DNA of 64,000 nucleotides from Blakeslea trispora (Eukaryota; Mucoromycota; Mucoromycetes; Mucorales; Choanephoraceae). Position 1 is the first letter of the stretch; each line of letters opens with the position of its first letter. Shown piece after piece: positions 31,023 through 42,131 of the stretch. Below the pieces are notes generated by a model. That model saw nothing but the letters and a program-made list of their open reading frames with translations. It had not been told where the DNA came from and made no database searches. Position numbers and translations under genes: made by a program. The stretch spans positions 62,001-126,000 of the forward strand of contig JAIWNE010000094.1 in assembly GCA_025331445.1 (NCBI GenBank). The letters are read 5' to 3'.

Positions 31023-33047
31023 CTAAGCAATAAACTTTGGTTCTATCTGGACAACCACATGAGTATTGCTTAGGTGGTCAAAGACAATTGCTACTTGGCT
31101 ATGCAAATGCAATACAGGAATTATTGATGCAACAGAGTCTGACTCGAAGCCTTTTTGAAGGGCTTCCATGCCAAACTTAGTTGTGTCTTGGTTATTATAG
31201 TAGTAAAATTGCAAGTTAGACTTGCAAAACCATCTTACAAAAGCAAGGTAATGAGTTGTTGGCAATTGGGTGCCGTTTTCTTCTTCTACCATGGTTGTAT
31301 GTCTAAAAAGACATTGTATTTGACAATACCTAAGCTCAAGGCTGTTGGTACCAGGATAGTAGGCCATTGCATACGAACCTCGCTTGCTTGTAGTTGATGC
31401 CTCAACCGAGCTGAACTTGTTTCCAAGAATATTTATGCGCTTGAACTTGTGGGCCTTCCATTCAACTGAAAATGAATTGGGGTTCAAGACAGCAGCATAC
31501 TCATCCAAGTACATTGAACCATACACCTGAGTGTAATACTCGACAAGATGTGGGAACATCACCTTCTTGAGCATTGTTGAGACTGGCTTAAGGGAAAGAA
31601 TGGTGCTGGGTGGGAGTTGCTCAGAGCCATAAGCAGGCTCACTACCTGTCCACATGGTATGAAAGTCAGAAAGGCAGAAAGTCTTGACAGCATCATCATA
31701 TTCTTGACGTAGCAATTCATGACAGGGTGGCTTCTGAACACAAAAGAGATCTTGCACTTGAGCCTTGTCTTGATCAGGAATACATTGCGTCAAATTTTCA
31801 ATCGAATCTTCAGCATAAACATTTAATAAGAACTTGTTTATGTAAGTTCTCTCGACGCAGTCTTTTCTGTTGGTTTTGATGCCCTTCAAGTCTTGGTTAT
31901 ATCGCTCGAAGTTGAACAACCAATGCGATGGTGAAGCTGAGTAGTCCAGAATTGTTTCTCTGAGATGTAGTGCATTATGAAAGTTGATGGTGATTAATGA
32001 TTTCTCTTTATAGATACTTTCAAATTCAACCAAAAACATTTTCAACATACTCTGAGCATCATCAAGTTGTGAGAGGGACAAACAGGGAGAAAGAAGAACA
32101 CAAGAAGCTTTGACCAGTAGCATGTAATGCTCATATGCCTTCTTGCCGATGTACTTGTGCAGAAAGTATGGTGACAACACCAACAACCAAGTCGACCACT
32201 CATCTGCCTTGAGATTTGAAAACCCAGTGCCAATTGCAATCTTACGTGCAATCGACAATACAGCATGACCAGAGGGAAGAACGAACTTGCTTTCAAGAAC
32301 TGTTTGAATCTCCTTCAAGTTTCCCATTGTGAGCATTGGTAGGCGGTTGTCCATGTTACTGGTCCAAATGACTGCCATTTTTTTTTAGTGATCCCCTGAA
32401 GAAGATTGTGCATGATGTCAATCCCAACATGACGGATGGGATCGAAGTATGGTAGATCCAACAGAACGCTCCAACGGGTACCGTTTTGCTTTTCTAGCTC
32501 CTTGCGCTCAGAACCCGTCTTTGTCTGCAGCCATCTTGAAGCCTCAACTCGGTGCTCATCACTACTTCTTCTACTCCAGCTCTCGACTTCAAAATCAGTA
32601 AAATCCCGAGCCTTGTCACCTTTTTTGATGCCTTTGAACTGTTTCTTGCACTTCATACATGCGTTGATAGAGTTGAACGAAGTGAATCCGGCTACCTTTC
32701 GCTGGGCTGGCAGATCCATCATGCACAAGGAAAATGCAGCCTTGACAACTTGCTTGCCATGCTTTCTTGTCTGCATTTCTACACCATTCATCAATTCCAA
32801 GAGCTCCTTGACCATGGGACGGAGATAATGGTTTATCTCGAATGTCTTGGGCTCCTTTGGGCCATTGATCAAGCATACCAAGATGGTGTTTGTTCTGAGA
32901 TTTCTCATCTCACGAGGCAAGTTCTGGATGGTGAGATAAATAGCACCGATACTGTAACTATCTTTGAATGCTTGAAACCAGCCACAATTCAAGGTAAGCA
33001 AAAGGTTGTACTCACTTTGAAAGACGAAAGGCTTGTTATCGTTGGTG
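31023..33047 (-). pseudogene. Tnp2/Plavaka-like transposase, element II (one frameshift)
   Basis: Minus strand. An exon starts at 33047 after a good acceptor (poly-Y then TTCACAG) and reads PFVFQSEYNLLLTLNCGWFQAF, SIGAIYLTIQNLPREMRNL, ACMKCKKQFKGI, SWSRRSSDEHRVEASRWL, TRWSVLLDLPYFDPIRHVGIDIMHNLLQGITKK. At a nine-A run (32378-32386) the frame slips by one base. It then continues from 32378 for 451 codons: MGNLKEIQTVLESK, HWLFNFERYNQDLKGIKTNRKDCVERTYINK, AYGSEQLPPSTILSLKP, NKFSSVEASTTSKRGSYAMAYY, to the stop at 31023. The N-terminal zinc-binding part is missing; a family-D LTR fragment lies just upstream, so the 5' exons may have been lost there. The homopolymer slip could also be a sequencing error. 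Confidence 0.78.
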
Positions 33048-33199
33048 CTGTGAACGTAAGTGAAAAAAAAAAGGAATCCTTTATAGCTAGTCTAATTTAT
33101 TAGAAGAAAATCGGATGTCGATTCCAGCTATCGGGCAAATCAATTTTGTAATAGGTGGAACTGAGATATGTGCTATTTCTATCTCTTGGATCAGGAACA

Positions 33200-33606
33200 G
33201 CATATTACTGTGTATGTCTCAGAGGCATACTCTATTTAGCCAATGATGTTAAAATAGGTCTGAGTTGGGTAAATGCAAAAAAAAAAAAAAAAAATTGTTT
33301 TGGTATCATCCTGTCATTTTCATTGTCACATCAATTCTAATTCGGTATAGCTGATATCAATAGTTTATCCACATCAATAAGGCCTGAGTCCCAAGAGTCA
33401 ATTGGTCTATTTGATCTATGATCCAATTTATCTCTCGAGTTAGCATCATATTAGAATCGATCTCTAAAGGACAGATAGATGAAGTAGACATTGATCTATT
33501 ACAGTTAATCTATTTCTATTCTAGACTTTATGTCCAGCTATAGCATATGTAATAATACTCTGTATCATTTATTTCGTAATCAGTACATAGATTCTAAATG
33601 TTAACA
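33200..33606 (-). repeat. LTR family D, 5' part, reverse orientation
   Basis: The reverse complement starts TGTTAACATTTAGAATC at 33606 and matches the LTR at 5954 for about 330 bp with high identity (for example GATATCAGCTATACCGAAT), then more weakly. The 3' part is not recognisable. A run of about 18 A lies at 33278-33295. Confidence 0.78.
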
Positions 33607-33820
33607 GCAATGTTGTCGGACAATGATGTTTTTTTTGGGTTTGTTGTTGTGAAAACAGAGAGCCAAAGTACAATCATGCTGTAATTGGATTTATAAACTT
33701 CTAAATCAATAGCTCTTTGGTGGTGAATACCATTATAGCAATTGATGCGAGAAAGAGATGAGATGCAATAGCCAAAAGTAGTTTATCATAAAGGGTGATA
33801 AGCATAAAGAAAATGTATCG
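33607..33820. repeat. Dispersed repeat, copy 2
   Basis: Relative of 20105-20320 (ATCATGCTGTAA, TAGCAATTGATG, TAAGCATAAAGAAAATGTAT). It directly abuts the 5' end of the family-D LTR. Confidence 0.6.
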
Positions 33821-34250
33821 CTTGTGTTATAAAGCGGCTCTGTCACACTAAGCTCTAATGTAGTACTTGTCTCTTACTAGACCCATCCAATGTAGCCATC
33901 AGGCATGTAATGTAAGCCTTTTAGACCTTCAAAAAGCGCCTTTTAGCACTTTGTAGAAGATAAGCATTATATCAAAGTAGTCAGTTTTTCCCTGGCAAGT
34001 AGCCTCTTCCGTTATCCTTTCACTCGGTACTTTTAATTCGACCTGAGGATCTTTGTTCTCTATGCACCTATAAGCTTTTTAAATGAGGTGAATTTTGTTC
34101 AAAAAAAAAAAAGATGTTCTAAAATTACAGGTAGAAATCTTAAAATTGAATAGAAAATAATGCATAAAAGTTCTGAAATTAAAAAAAAAGAAGATTAATG
34201 CGTCAATAACCACGTCAGTTTTTCTTTTTCTTTTATTTCGCTTATTGGTA
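33821..34250. other. Upstream region of the carrier gene
   Basis: No gene. The stretch 34220-34245 is T/C-rich directly before the ATG, as in many fungal promoters. Confidence 0.4.
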
Positions 34251-35485
34251 ATGCCCTCCTATGTGACCGATGCCAATCTTTCAAGCCGTGAATTAGCCTT
34301 CTGTGGAGGTATGGCTGGTGTTGTTTCTAGGTAAAATTAAAAGCGAGAAATGAGCAAGAGAGAGAGAGAGAGAGAGAGAGAAAGGCATGGCATATTTTAG
34401 AACTGAACAAACCGTAAGCAAATAAAAAAGAGCTGTGATTGCTCCCTTAGACGTTGTGAAGATTCGAATGCAGCTTCAGACCCACAGAACCCAGTTTGGG
34501 TTTAGGCGAAACACAGGAAGCAAGGTCAAGTATCCCAACATACAACAATCTCTGTTGACTATCTTGAGGGAAGAAGGTATTAGGGTACGTACAGAAAAGT
34601 CCTTATCTCAAGAAAGTAGCAGTTGTTCTTACTTGCTCAAATAGGGACTTTACAAAGGAAATATGCCTGCAGAATACCTTTACCTATCGTACAGTGCAGT
34701 GGAATTTTGGGCCTATAAGGAATTGGAGCAAGGTATTGAGCTGATAGATAAGAAGCATCAACTTCCAAATGCGTTAAACACATTCGGATGTGGTATGATC
34801 GCAGGCTGTATAGCCACTGCCAGTACTTATCCATTTGATCTGCTTCGAACTCGGTTCGCAGGACAAAATGAACCGCAAAAGGTAAATACAAAATACAGTG
34901 AAGGTTAGAGGGTAAAAGAAGAAGTGATATGCATTGTCATGGTAACCAAATGTATTGAGCAGTACAACACGAGTGTGATAAGGGCCATGACTGAGATTTA
35001 CAAGAGTGAAGGAGTGCTTGGATTTTACCGTGGTCTATGGCCTACTATCATTCAAATCATGCCTTATATGGGTTTCCTGTTTTCAACCTATGATATGTTT
35101 GCTAAAGGATTTAAAAAACTAAGGGTAACTAAAAGAAAAAAGTAACAAAATAGTGACAAACTTGTCTCATTGAAATCAATAGAACGATCAAGTCTTGTCT
35201 TCTCATTATAAACCTACGCATGATATGTTGAGTGGAGCACTGTCTGGATTGACCAGCAAAATGGCAGTTTATCCATTTGATTTGGTTAGAAAACGGTTAC
35301 AAATGGAAAGAAGTACAACTTCCTCTTGGTGGACATATTTAAAGTCTATCGTAAGAAGAGAAGGTTTTGCTAGTTTGTATAAAGGTCTAGGGCCTTCCTT
35401 AATCAAAGTGGCGCCTGCAAACGCAGTTACTTTTATGGTGTTTGAAGAAACCAAAGAGGCTTTAATTTGGTTCAAAGAAAAATAA
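34251..35485 (+). CDS. TPC1: Mitochondrial thiamine pyrophosphate carrier
   Basis: Mitochondrial carrier family (SLC25) protein of the inner membrane, probably importing thiamine pyrophosphate for matrix dehydrogenases. Exons 34251-34330, 34431-34584, 34645-34881, 34963-35124 and 35183-35485 give 311 aa, the usual family length. Three repeats each carry the P-x-D-x-x-R/K signature: PLDVVKIR, PFDLLRTR and PFDLVRKR. The second repeat, RTRFAGQNEPQKYNT then FYRGLWPTIIQIMPYMG, is the pattern of TPC1/SLC25A19 rather than of ADP/ATP or phosphate carriers; I assign the substrate from that resemblance. Intron 1 contains a (AG)12 tract (34357-34380). An antisense solo LTR begins 10 bp after the stop and must form most of the 3' UTR. 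AATAAA overlaps the stop codon and another occurs inside the LTR. Confidence 0.87.
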
Positions 35486-35495
35486 ACATTTGCCT

Positions 35496-35737
35496 TGTTG
35501 TATCCTGTGTGATTGTTATAATAAAGACTATCTGTAAGTACTTTTTGAGACTTTTGTATAGCTTTATTAAACTTCAAGAGTAGAAGAAGGTCTTAATAAT
35601 ACACAGGGGTCGCTATACTAATATATTTCACAATTGTCTATACATGGATGTTCGTGTTACTTTATACATCAGTATAACTACAGAGTTACAAGTCAGATTT
35701 GATTAGGTATAGGATGCTATAGTCTCATTCTATAACA
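35496..35737 (-). repeat. Solo LTR, family A (242 bp), just downstream of TPC1
   Basis: On the minus strand it starts TGTTATAGAA (35737) and ends ATACAACA (35496). It is flanked by the perfect 5-bp duplication TGCCT (35491-35495, 35738-35742). The core is shared with the LTR in the LINE at 4514-4765. Confidence 0.9.
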
Positions 35738-36976
35738 TGCCTTCTGTTCTTTGCTTTTAAAATAAACAACAAAAGAGAGAGAGAGAGAGAGAGAAGAAAT
35801 GGTAAATCCAAATCAAGTAAAGTTAAAAGAATTCTACAAGATCTTGAAATAAGCACCAACCTAAACAATAAAACCTCGAACAATGAAATACTGCAGATGA
35901 CAAAGTATGATAGTAGTGAGAGATGTAATGCGGTTGAAAACAATCATTGAGATACTGTCTAGAGGTATGTCTGTAGTCTGCGAAATGAAATAGAAAACAG
36001 TCAGTACTATCACTAACAAACACACAGATGTCAGTGAGTGCAAGTCAGATACTTTACCTGCTGTCATTGATTTTGATGAGCAGAGTTATAGGTCCTTGAT
36101 AGGTGGAATCTTGCAGCATCGATGAGTAAGAAAAAAAATATTTTTTAGTATCAAATTAAACAGTAATGATAACAGAGAATGATTCTGTCAAATAATCATG
36201 TTCTTGATGAATTAAAGGCTTAAAAAAGAAAAGAAAGAGAGAAATTAGCCATTTATGTTGATATAGGCGGAGTTGCCCAAGAACAGCATAATCAGACAAT
36301 CGACCAAAACAGACAAGAAGCCGAAAGCATAAGATTATGTGCTCAGCATCCTTTTCTCTGATCCAATAGTAAGCCAATGACTCGAATCAATTGCTCAATG
36401 TGCTTGATAAACAATAAAATGAGTCAAGAGGCTATTTTCGCTGATGCAACTTTTTTTTCTTGAAAGACTTTACTATCTGCTTTAAACAAGTGCCCTTTTT
36501 TCTTTTTTGTATTAATTCTTGTTGGCGCAATCTGAATCTCTCTTCTGAGGCGCAATTTAAAATTTTTTTATATGTGCAATCTTTTTTCTTTCAGTGTGCA
36601 ATCTATTTCCGGAAATGGTGTACTTTATATTTTTTCTTTTAAAGTTTTATACACGTTTCTTCCTTCCCCCCTTCTTTTTCTCTCTTTTTTCTCTTTGCTT
36701 TTTTATTTCTTTATCCTATCACTCTTTTCTTTGTTCTCTTTTCTTTCTTTTGTAGACTATTTTCTCTAAAGAAAAAAAAAACGAAAAAAGGGGGATATAG
36801 TTATAAGCTCATCTTGTTCATCTCTAAGAAAAGAAAAAATAATTAGACAGGAGGTAAGTCCGAGTCTTTTTTAGTTATTTTTCAAACACACTTATCTTGT
36901 TGCTTAGTTACGGCACACTTTACACCAATTTTCTTTACTGCAAAGTTTATCCTATTTTTTTTAAAAAAAAAAGAAA
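35738..36976. other. Intergenic region upstream of PKC
   Basis: Short hydrophobic minus-strand reading frames (35725-36067) could be joined by GT-AG sites but give no recognisable protein, so I do not call them. A (GA)n tract lies at 35774-35794. The motif CAGTGTGCAATCTATTTCC at 36594-36612 recurs near 50816 and (inverted) near 48450. A strongly C/T-rich tract at 36655-36755 probably belongs to the PKC promoter or leader, and GAGGTAAGT at 36850-36858 could be a 5'-UTR donor site. Confidence 0.4.
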
Positions 36977-39900
36977 ATGACGGTAAATTTTCATAATCTA
37001 TATAAATGTGATATGCATGTGCCAAGAATTTTATAAGCTCATTTATCATATGTTAGATTGCAGAATTAGAAGCCAAAATTGAGCATAGTAGAACTATGCG
37101 AGACAAGTTCATTCAGATGAGACCTTTATTAAAGGATCGAAATGTCATTTCAGACTGTGAAACTCAGATTAAGGAATATCAAAAATACATTGACTATTTC
37201 ACTGAAGAACTTCAACGACTTCGAACCAAGGGAAATGATTCTGAGCCAAGCCCGACTCAGCAGCAACAATTGTTACAAGTAAGGTCAGAACATCCTCCTC
37301 GAACAAGTTCTATCACAGCCAGTAATACCGAGCCACCTACTATCATTGCCAAACCTCAGAAAACAAACAAGACCAAATACTCTAATTTGGGTAATACTAT
37401 TCTTTAAATCGTCCATCTGTTTCCTTAACATGGTTTCTTTCGATAGATCTATTGATGTCCGAAACTCCTTACAACAAGCCCAAGGTTTCACTTAAGCTAC
37501 ATGAACTTGAATATAAACTCGATGTTGAAAAGACTGTCTTAAAAGGCATCAGAGGCATGGTGGACGTATTAGAACGTACTGCTTCAACAGATCGCAAAAG
37601 TCGCTCTGAAGTCCAGGATAAAATGTCGGAAAGTCAAGAAAAACTAACCTTGTTGAATTCTGCTTTAAGAAAATACAAGAGTCTGTATATCGGTGAAGGT
37701 GGTGATGAAGAAGATTATGGTAAGTGATCCACTTTATAAAAGAAACGAGTGATGTTGATGCGACTTGTCTGATAGAATTGGAAACACCTCCCTCTGCACG
37801 TCTACCTCCTGGTTTCCGTCGACCTGTCACTGGTAAACTTCAGTTGGAAATTCTGGAGGCAATGGAATTAGCCCATGCACCTACCCGTATGATCCGTTCA
37901 CCAGCAACAGTCGTCATGGTCAAGATTGATAACCAAGTCGTCTTTCGCTCAAGACCCGCACGTAACGATAAATGGAGCGAGTTATGTGAAACACATGTGA
38001 ACAAGGCCTCTGAAATTGAAATTGGCATTTACGATCAATCACCCGAAAGATCCTTGCCTATCGGGTTCTTTTGGCTCAAGATCACAGATATCACAGAGGG
38101 TCTTCGTAAACGAAAGATGCCTCAGTCACAATGGATGTTGGCTGAAGAGGCACAAAAGTTGCATCATGATGGTCAACTTGAGAAACGAGAAGACAGCAGT
38201 ACGGCCATTCAACCTATCCCACCTGTTCAAGTCAGTCAGAACGAAACAGGTATTGAGGCTTGGTTTGACGTGGAACCTGTTGGTAAGCTGGCACTTCGAT
38301 TGAACTTTGTTCGTGCCGAGGGTAACCGTCGTCCAATGGACAAGTTGGGTCGTGCAGGTGCTGTTCGACAACGTCGTGAAGAGGTCATTGAAGTCAACGG
38401 TCATGGTTTTGTCGAGAATAGATTCTACAATGTCATGAAATGTGCTCTTTGTCAAGAATTCTTTGTCAACAGTGGGTATCAATGTGAGGACTGTGAATAC
38501 ACCTGTCACAAGAAATGTTCTAGCAAGGTGGTCACGAAATGTCCCAAGAACTCGACTGATAATGACCTGGATGAAGACAAGTTGAACCATAAAATTCCTC
38601 ATCGTTTCGAACCCATCACGAATATTGGTGCCAATTGGTGTTGCCATTGTGGTTACATGTTGCCTCTAGGATCGCGTGGTTCAAAGCGATGCTCAGAATG
38701 TGACATCACAGCTCACACCAAATGTGAAGGTTATGTGCCTGATTTCTGTGGTCTTAGTATGGAGATGGCTAACCAGATGTTGGCTGAAATCAAGGCAGCT
38801 GCCAAACGAAAGACAAGCGATACAAAGAGCAGTAGTCGTATTTCAAAACCAGAATCATCACAGGAAGCACCTCCTCAGCCTGAGGAAATCACTGTTTCTC
38901 CTGTGGATGAAAAAGCTGAAGAAGAAGAAGAAGAAGAAGAAGAATTAAGCCTGCAACTTTCTTCTACTACTTTAGCACCACCCAAGAGTCCTGTTGCTGT
39001 ACCTCAAACACCACCTACCATGTATAATAATCCTATCCAACCACCATCCACTCAACCTCATTATTCCCCTAACAATGCTGCCATGAGCATGCCTCAACCT
39101 AACCGCATGTATCCTCCACAACAACAACAACAACAACGTCCACCTAGTTTGCCTACTCACCAGCCTCCTTATGGCTACAACCCTGTCAATGTAGATCCAA
39201 GATACCAACAACAACAACAACAACAACCTATGTATCCACCTCAACAGATTAGACCTCAACAGCCTTATAACCCATATCAACCACAACCACAACATCCTCA
39301 GATGATGGCTAGACCTCAATATAATCCTGGTTATCCACCTCATCCTCAACAACCTTATGCTGGTATGCCTATGCAACAGCAATCACCATCCATGCAACAT
39401 CAACCACCTCAACCACCTCAGCAACAACAACAACCAGGTGCTGGTGCCATGCAACGATCTAAGGTTGCTTTAGATAGTTTCAGTTTCTTGGCTGTTCTCG
39501 GTAAAGGTAACTTTGGTAAGGTCATGTTGGCTGAAGAAAAATACGACAAGAAGTTGTATGCTATCAAGATTTTAAAGAAACGCTTCATTATTGATAATGA
39601 TGAAATTGAAAGGTAAAGTTCAGAAAATACAAGACAGATGGTCAAAAAAAATAACTTGTTGTTTTGTTTAGTGTTCGTTCTGAAAAGCGTGTCTTCCAAG
39701 CTGCCAACCGTGAGCGTCATCCTTTCTTGATCAACTTGCACAGTACATTCCAGACCGAGACGCGTGTTTACTTTGTCATGGAATATGTGAATGGTGGTGA
39801 TTTGATGTGGCACATTCAACGTGGTCAATTCTCTGAGAGAAGAGCCAAGTTCTATGCTTGTGAAGTTTTGTTGGCACTGGAATATTTCCATAGTCAAAAC

Positions 39901-40524
39901 ATCATTTACCGTGACTTGAAGCTAGATAACATCATGTTGGGCCTTGATGGCCATATCAAGATGGCTGATTATGGTTTATGTAAGGAAAACATGGGCTTTG
40001 GCAAGACAACCGGTACTTTCTGTGGTACACCTGAATTCATGGCACCTGAAATCTTGCGTGAACAAAACTATGGTCGTGGTGTTGATTGGTGGGCCTATGG
40101 TGTTTTGATCTATGAAATGTTGCTTGGTCAATCTCCTTTCCGTGGTGAAGATGAAGATGAAATCTTTGATGCTATCTTGGAAGATGATATTCTTTATCCC
40201 ATCAACATGTCAAGTGATTCCATCTCTATCTGTCAACAACTGTTACAGCGTGAGCCCACACAACGATTAGGTGCTGGACCTGATGATGCTGTGCCCATCA
40301 AGGCACACCCCTTCTTCCGTGGTGTGAACTGGGAAGATATGTTGGCCAAGCGTGTTCCTCCTCCTTTCTATCCTACCATCTCTGGTCGTTTGGATACTTC
40401 CAACTTTGATGAAGAATTTACCAATGAAGTTCCTGCTTTGACACCTATGGATTCTAATTTGAATCGTATTGAACAACAAGAATTCACCAACTTTTCTTAT
40501 GTTGCTGAATGGGTCAATGCCTAA
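36977..40524 (+). CDS. PKC1: Protein kinase C (cell wall integrity pathway), Pkc1-type
   Basis: Ser/Thr kinase acting under Rho GTPase upstream of the cell-wall MAP kinase cascade. Exons 36977-36982, 37057-37390, 37447-37719, 37776-39612 and 39672-40524 give 1100 aa, typical of fungal Pkc1. Order: HR1a (about 4-60, [17 protein letters not shown]), HR1b (about 120-190), C2 (about 205-345), C1a (from residue ~412, H-x12-C-x2-C) and C1b (from ~479). A Pro/Gln-rich linker (about 530-770) has an acidic (E)n run. The kinase runs ~773-1100: GKGNFGKV, K in [16 protein letters not shown], the ADYGLCKE variant of DFG, T-loop [13 protein letters not shown], and the hydrophobic motif FTNFSYV. Exon 1 is only ATGACG; it is chosen because [10 protein letters not shown] resembles the start of other Pkc1 proteins and nothing else keeps the frame. 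Intron 3 is read as 56 bp (37720-37775), since a 23-bp alternative is too short. Confidence 0.92.
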
Positions 40525-40662
40525 GAAAAAAAAAAGAATTTCGTTTTTCTATTCGTTTAAAGCATCTTTTTTCTTTCTAAAACACTCTCCCCTCCCCCCT
40601 TCCAACAGATTTATTCAACTCAATAAAATACATGATAATAACTATCAAAATTAACAGTAAGC

Positions 40663-41765
40663 CTAAGTGTGATTTAATTTAGAAAATGAAGATTTGACAT
40701 ATTCATATTCGAACCGAAATATGACCCAAATCCATCTGCGAAGAATCTCAAACAAATCAATGTAGAATGGATGTATAGGATGAATAGATGACATGATCTT
40801 AAACACGCGTATATTCAAGTTGATCGCGATAGCTACCAGATACCAGCGTGAGTCTGAAAACCAGACATCCTTTCTCCATTTGATAGATCCAGTCTTGTAG
40901 TGAAGTAACCCCCAGTCCATGACAAGATCCCATCCAAAGGCAAACGTATGTGTCATGATAGCCAATATAAACCTGATAGCTAGTATAAGAAAAAATCATT
41001 TTTTTTTCAATAGTGTATGAATACTTGCCATGAGTACCAACTAGCTGGACTATATTTGAATTGAGTGTTGAAATGTGCCAGAAAAATGACTGGTATGGAG
41101 GAAGTGTATTTAAAGGCATTTAAAAGATGTCGTTTGCTTCTCGGTGCTTCTTTGAAATAGTCGTTCAAGCATTGTTTCAATCGGATCAAATAAGGCAAAC
41201 TTTGACATGGTCAGCATAAACTTTTTTTCCTCATTCTTTTATCTTACCTTGTGATCATAGGTGCTATTATTGAATGGACTGGCATCCAATTTATCTGTGC
41301 GATGATTTGTAGGCACAACAAGGTCAAGACACTTGAGAAACTAATGAGAATATCTGCCACAAGTATATCAGAAAAAAAGACTCTTGGATAGAACAGCTGG
41401 AAACATAACCGATAAAGACATTGAAAGAATCGCTGTGCCTCTTTGGCACAAGGACCAAACAGAGTGATACAAACACACAAGCTATAGCAAAAGACGGCAG
41501 GACTGAAATAGTCTGATAGTGTAGCATACTGAACCAACAACATGTTCTCTAGAAGAACAAAATGAATCAAGAGAAACCAAGTCAGTGTGATGGAGAGAAC
41601 AAGAAATGACTCGAGCTGATTCAGGTGTTTGTTTGGATGTGTGTATACAAGTGAATTGATATGAATGCCTTGCCAATCAAGCACAGCTAATGCGATTGTG
41701 TAGCCCCAAATGCCAATAAGCATTAGCATCAATGGATGATAAATCATTGGTATTGACGAGATCAT
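40663..41765 (-). CDS. EXS-domain membrane protein, ERD1-like
   Basis: Multi-pass protein of the EXS family (ERD1/SYG1/XPR1 C-terminal domain). ERD1 acts in the Golgi in phosphate recycling and retention of lumenal ER proteins. Exons 41765-41248, 41199-41038 and 40972-40663 (introns of 48 and 65 bp) give 329 aa. There is no N-terminal SPX domain, which points to ERD1 rather than SYG1. EXS marks: LPYLIRLKQCL, HLLNAFKYTSSIPVI, then after the second intron FGWDLVMDWGLL and LRRWIWVIFRFEYEYV. The second intron was placed with donor GTACTC and acceptor TATCAG because this keeps the W-to-WD spacing I expect in EXS proteins (14 residues). The gene converges with PKC, with a 138-bp gap. Confidence 0.8.
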
Positions 41766-42131
41766 CTTTATAAATTAAAGAAAAGGAGAGAGAAAAGAAA
41801 GAGAAAAAAGGGGCATTCTTTGTCTGGTAACAATACATATTTGATTTCTGACTCACTCCCAAGTATGTTTAAACCTATACAATGATTGATGGTAAACAAA
41901 GCACTCTGTTTCAATTGACAACAAGCAGCATACTGTTTCCCCCTTGCAGTTCGAATATTTGTTTCTATGGCAACAAATAGGTGATGTTTGCCACCTTTTT
42001 ACCATATCAAGTATAAATGTGCCTTTGATCCATGCCTTTTTTTCTTTTCATTTGACTGAACTTTAAATCACTTTTTTCTTTCTTTTTTTTTCTCTCTCTC
42101 TTTCTCGTTTTTTTTATACACCTTGTCAACT
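41766..42131. promoter_or_regulatory. Divergent promoter region between EXS gene and IND1
   Basis: 366 bp shared by two divergent start codons. The IND1 side has a long C/T-rich run (42060-42118) directly before the ATG. No specific factor site is identified. Confidence 0.4.

Noticed and set aside
35725..36067. Small spliced minus-strand gene upstream of PKC
   Set aside because: Donor and acceptor-like sites exist near 36068 and 36015, but every joining gives low-complexity or unrecognisable sequence; support is insufficient.
37720..37742. A 23-bp GT-AG intron in PKC
   Set aside because: It keeps the frame, but it is too short for spliceosomal removal; the 56-bp alternative ending at 37775 also keeps the frame and matches the size of neighbouring introns.
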